A program made the translations under genes and the position numbers. From Bradyrhizobium arachidis (GTDB lineage: Bacteria; Pseudomonadota; Alphaproteobacteria; Rhizobiales; Xanthobacteraceae), in NCBI RefSeq assembly GCF_015291705.1, contig NZ_CP030050.1:8866001-8930000 (forward strand): a stretch of DNA of 64,000 bases, written 5' to 3'. Position 1 is the first letter of the stretch; the number at the start of each line of letters is the position of its first letter. The notes under the pieces are model-generated. The model searched no databases. It was given only the letters and a program-made list of their open reading frames with translations, and was not told the origin of the DNA. This document shows, one piece after another, positions 61,606-64,000 of the stretch.

Positions 61606-62541
61606 CTATCCGGCTTTGCCGCCCTTCCGCGGTCGCCGCTTGCAGGTGCCCGGCAGCTTTGCCGCGAGGAAATCGCCGAGCGCCTCGACGCGCGCGGGGC
61701 GCGGGCCGCCGGGCGGGGTGACGAGGTGCACGGCGCCTTCGGCCTGCTTCCAGTCCTTCAGGATGACTTCGAGGGCACCGGAGGAGATGGCGTCGCCGAC
61801 GATGAATTCAGGCAGCTCGGCGATGCCGAGGCCGGCGAGCAGCGATGGCATCACGGCTTCGCCATTGTTGACGCGGAGCTGGCCGCCGGGACGCACGCTC
61901 GCCTGCTCGCCGGCCGAATTGGTGTAGTGCCAGACGTTGGGCGTGGAGAGATAGGCGTAGCTGAAGCATTTGTGCTCGGCGAGGTGCATCGGATGCGTCG
62001 GGCGTCCGTGCTTCTTCAGATAGGACGGCGCGGCCACGGTGAAGCGCGGCATCGTGAAGAGCCGCCGCGCGATCAGCGAGGAGTCCGGCAGCCGCGCGAT
62101 CCGCACCGCCATGTCAAAGCCCTCGCCGATCAGGTCAACGGTCGCATCGCTCAAATGCAGATCGACCGAGACCTCCGGATAGGTCTCGAAGAATTCCGGC
62201 AACAGCGGCGCCACCGCCTTGATCCCGAACGTCATGGGCACCGCCAGCCGCACCAGGCCGCGCGGCGCCACCGATTGCGCCAGCGCCTCGTTCTCGGCCG
62301 CCTCGCCGTCGGCGAGCAGGCGGGTGGCGCGGTCGGCGAGCTTGTGGCCGGCATCGGTCAATGCCAGCCGGCGCGAGGTGCGGTTGAACAGCCGGGCGCC
62401 AAGCCGCTCTTCCAACCGCGTCACGGCCTTGGATACCGTGGCCTTGGACATCGCAAGCTCGCTCGCCGCCCCCGCAAACGACCGTAATTCCACGACTTTT
62501 GCGAAAATCGCGAGCGCCTCGAAATCGGGGAGTTTGGCCAT
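61606..62541 (-). CDS. LysR family transcriptional regulator
   Basis: 311 residues from ATG 62541. The N-terminal helix-turn-helix FAGAASELAMSKATVSKAVT, then RLEERLGARLFNRTSRRLAL, is classical LysR; the effector domain (90-290) is of the DmlR/PcaQ-like type2 periplasmic fold. The tail is Lys/Arg-rich. It is divergent from the SDR gene 115 bp away, with a dyad between them, so it most likely controls the SDR and pirin genes. Confidence 0.92.
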   Translation of the reverse strand: MAKLPDFEALAIFAKVVELRSFAGAASELAMSKATVSKAVTRLEERLGARLFNRTSRRLALTDAGHKLADRATRLLADGEAAENEALAQSVAPRGLVRLAVPMTFGIKAVAPLLPEFFETYPEVSVDLHLSDATVDLIGEGFDMAVRIARLPDSSLIARRLFTMPRFTVAAPSYLKKHGRPTHPMHLAEHKCFSYAYLSTPNVWHYTNSAGEQASVRPGGQLRVNNGEAVMPSLLAGLGIAELPEFIVGDAISSGALEVILKDWKQAEGAVHLVTPPGGPRPARVEALGDFLAAKLPGTCKRRPRKGGKAG

Positions 62542-62567
62542 GGCTCGGTCCAATCAGGATATTTAGA

Positions 62568-62582
62568 GAAACAATGCGTTTC
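62568..62582. promoter_or_regulatory. dyad GAAACAATGCGTTTC in the LysR/SDR intergenic region
   Basis: GAAAC and GTTTC are perfect arms separated by AATGC; a further GTTTC follows at 62588-62592. This is the T-N11-A style of LysR sites and lies midway between the divergent start codons. Confidence 0.6.
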
Positions 62583-62656
62583 AACAGTTTCTATTTCTAT
62601 ACCACAGGCGGAGGCTTATCCAAGGGTCATCAGAAATTCAGGACTGGAGAAATCCA

Positions 62657-63409
62657 ATGACCAAGAAGCTCTCAGGCAAGGTTGCCCTCGTCACCGGCGG
62701 CTCGCGCGGCATCGGCGCGGCCTCAGCCCGCGCTCTCGCCGATGAAGGCGCGGATGTCGCCATCAGCTATGTCGCCTCGCCCGACAAGGCCGAGGCCGTG
62801 GTCGCCGAGTTGAAGGCCAAGGGTGTGAAGGCCCGCGCCTTCAAGGCCGATCAAGCTTCGGCGAAGGACGTGACGCAACTCGTCAATGATGTCGCGAAGG
62901 AGTTCGGCCATCTCGACATCCTCGTCAACAATGCCGGTGTCGCTGCCGGTGGTGCGATCGACGATGCCAAGGCCGACACCGAAGCGTTCGCCCGCCAGGA
63001 TCAGATCAACGTGCACGGCGTGATCGCGGCGATCCGAGCCGCCTCGCAATTGATGGGTGAAGGCGGCCGCATCGTGACGGTCGGCTCGATGCTCGCCGAC
63101 CGCGCCTCGTTCCCCGGCCTTGCCGACTACGTCGCCACCAAGGCGGCCGTGGTCGGTTACACCAAGGGGGCGGCACGCGACCTCGGCCCGCGCGGCATCA
63201 CCGTGAACGTGGTGCAGCCCGGCTCGATCGACACCGACATGAACCCGAAGGACGGCGGCGAGTTCGCCGAGACCCAGCGCAAGCAGCATGCGCTGCAGCG
63301 CTTCGGTCGCCCCGAGGAAGTCGCCGCCGGCGTCGTCTTCCTGGCAAGCCCGGAAGCCTCCTTCGTCACCGGCACCGTGCTCAACGTCGACGGCGGTTTC
63401 AACGCCTGA
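62657..63409 (+). CDS. short-chain dehydrogenase/reductase
   Basis: 250 residues, classical SDR: TGGSRGIGAASA (cofactor), NNAGVAAGG, VGSMLADRASFPG (Ser region) and YVATKAAVVGYTKG (Tyr, Lys), ending with FVTGTVLNVDGGFNA. Similar to 3-oxoacyl-ACP reductase-like SDRs under LysR control in stress loci. The pirin gene follows after 35 bp, forming one operon. Confidence 0.93.
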   Translation: MTKKLSGKVALVTGGSRGIGAASARALADEGADVAISYVASPDKAEAVVAELKAKGVKARAFKADQASAKDVTQLVNDVAKEFGHLDILVNNAGVAAGGAIDDAKADTEAFARQDQINVHGVIAAIRAASQLMGEGGRIVTVGSMLADRASFPGLADYVATKAAVVGYTKGAARDLGPRGITVNVVQPGSIDTDMNPKDGGEFAETQRKQHALQRFGRPEEVAAGVVFLASPEASFVTGTVLNVDGGFNA

Positions 63410-63444
63410 TCAAGGCTCGCTTGTTCAAACCAAGGACTACGCAA

Positions 63445-64000
63445 ATGATCGAACTCAGACCTTTCAACAAGCTCGGCGGCGCCGATCACGGCTGGCTCAA
63501 GGCCAAGCATCACTTCTCCTTCGCCAGCCACTACGATCCGAACAACATAGGTCATGGCTCTTTAAGGGTGTGGAACGACGACGAGATCGCGCCGAACACG
63601 GGCTTTCCGGCTCACCCCCACGCCAACATGGAGATCATCACCTATGTGCGCGAGGGCGCGATCACTCATCAGGACAGCCTTGGTAACGAGGGACGCACTG
63701 AAGCCGGCGACGTGCAGGTGATGAGCGCCGGCAGCGGCATCCGCCACTCCGAATACAATCTGGAGCCGACGCAGACGCGGATCTTCCAGATCTGGATCGA
63801 GCCGACCGCGCGCGGTGGACAGCCGACCTGGGGCTCGAAGCCGTTTCCGAAGGCGAACCGCTCCGGCAAGCTCGTGACGATCGCGAGCGGGATCGAAGGC
63901 GACACCGACGCGCTGCCGATCCGCGCCGATGCGCGGGTGCTCGCCACCACGCTGAAGGCCGGCGAGAGCGCCGAGTACGCGCCGCAGAAGGCACGGCATC
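63445..64000 (+). CDS. pirin family protein (3' end outside window)
   Basis: The first 185 codons are visible. Bicupin of the pirin/YhhW type: FPAHPHANMEIITYVREGAI provides the metal-binding His residues, SGIRHSEYNLEPTQTRIFQI the following strands. YhhW-type pirins have quercetinase activity; others modulate transcription. In operon with the SDR. The C-terminal cupin end is cut by the window. Confidence 0.92.
   Translation, partial: MIELRPFNKLGGADHGWLKAKHHFSFASHYDPNNIGHGSLRVWNDDEIAPNTGFPAHPHANMEIITYVREGAITHQDSLGNEGRTEAGDVQVMSAGSGIRHSEYNLEPTQTRIFQIWIEPTARGGQPTWGSKPFPKANRSGKLVTIASGIEGDTDALPIRADARVLATTLKAGESAEYAPQKARH

Overview
The window is high-GC alphaproteobacterial chromosome. Gene content and repeats point to Bradyrhizobium or a close relative in the Nitrobacteraceae: CIRCE-controlled groESL, an alphaproteobacterial lipid A operon, hisZ-hisG, glcDEF, FixK2-type boxes, and several families of short palindromic intergenic repeats. 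The assignment rests on recognised families and motifs only; no search was run.

Layout. 0-6 kb: a partial alpha/beta hydrolase with a dyad operator, xseA, a dienelactone-hydrolase-like protein that has lost its nucleophile, DUF2093 and several small proteins. 6-11.5 kb (minus): an overlapping envelope operon pmbA-cysQ-DUF4170-DUF374 acyltransferase-waaA-lpxK. 11.7-16.9 kb: DUF6101, ubiA, rsmE and two regulators. 17-21.2 kb: hisZ-hisG, then a glycosyltransferase 2 / HpnK-like deacetylase pair. 21.3-29.2 kb: DUF2076, L,D-transpeptidase, CheZ, a lipoprotein, groES-groEL and two secreted hypotheticals. 29.4-40.7 kb: lactate permease, an SbmA/BacA-like ABC exporter, a TorF-type porin, a histone-H1-like protein, glycolate oxidase glcD/glcE/glcF with a monooxygenase gene inserted on the other strand, and a cytochrome c. 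Lactate permease and glcDEF suggest 2-hydroxyacid use. 40.8-44.8 kb: hydrolase, small proteins, TPR protein, ribosomal L36 and an amidohydrolase.

44.8-57.1 kb is the accessory part. An intact IS630-family element sits exactly on the amidohydrolase stop codon. Beyond it is a run of minus-strand genes for small secreted proteins. Four of these, plus a vanadium-haloperoxidase-like gene, each have a TTG(A/C)-N6-(T/G)CAA FixK2/FNR-type box upstream. In four cases the box centre lies 61-74 bp before the start codon, which fits class II activation. The same zone holds a truncated paralogue, a 34-residue tandem repeat protein, a 72-bp duplicated 3' flank, a SoxC-like molybdoenzyme with its cytochrome c but no other sox genes, and a GlcG/HbpS fragment. 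I read it as a candidate micro-oxic (FixK2) regulon island; this is the main observation of the window.

57.2-64 kb returns to ordinary content: haloacid dehalogenase, YbaK-like deacylase, a class III nucleotide cyclase, a Bug-type binding protein, and a LysR/SDR/pirin locus with a dyad in the divergent promoter.

No tRNA, rRNA, CRISPR array, prophage or replication origin was recognised.
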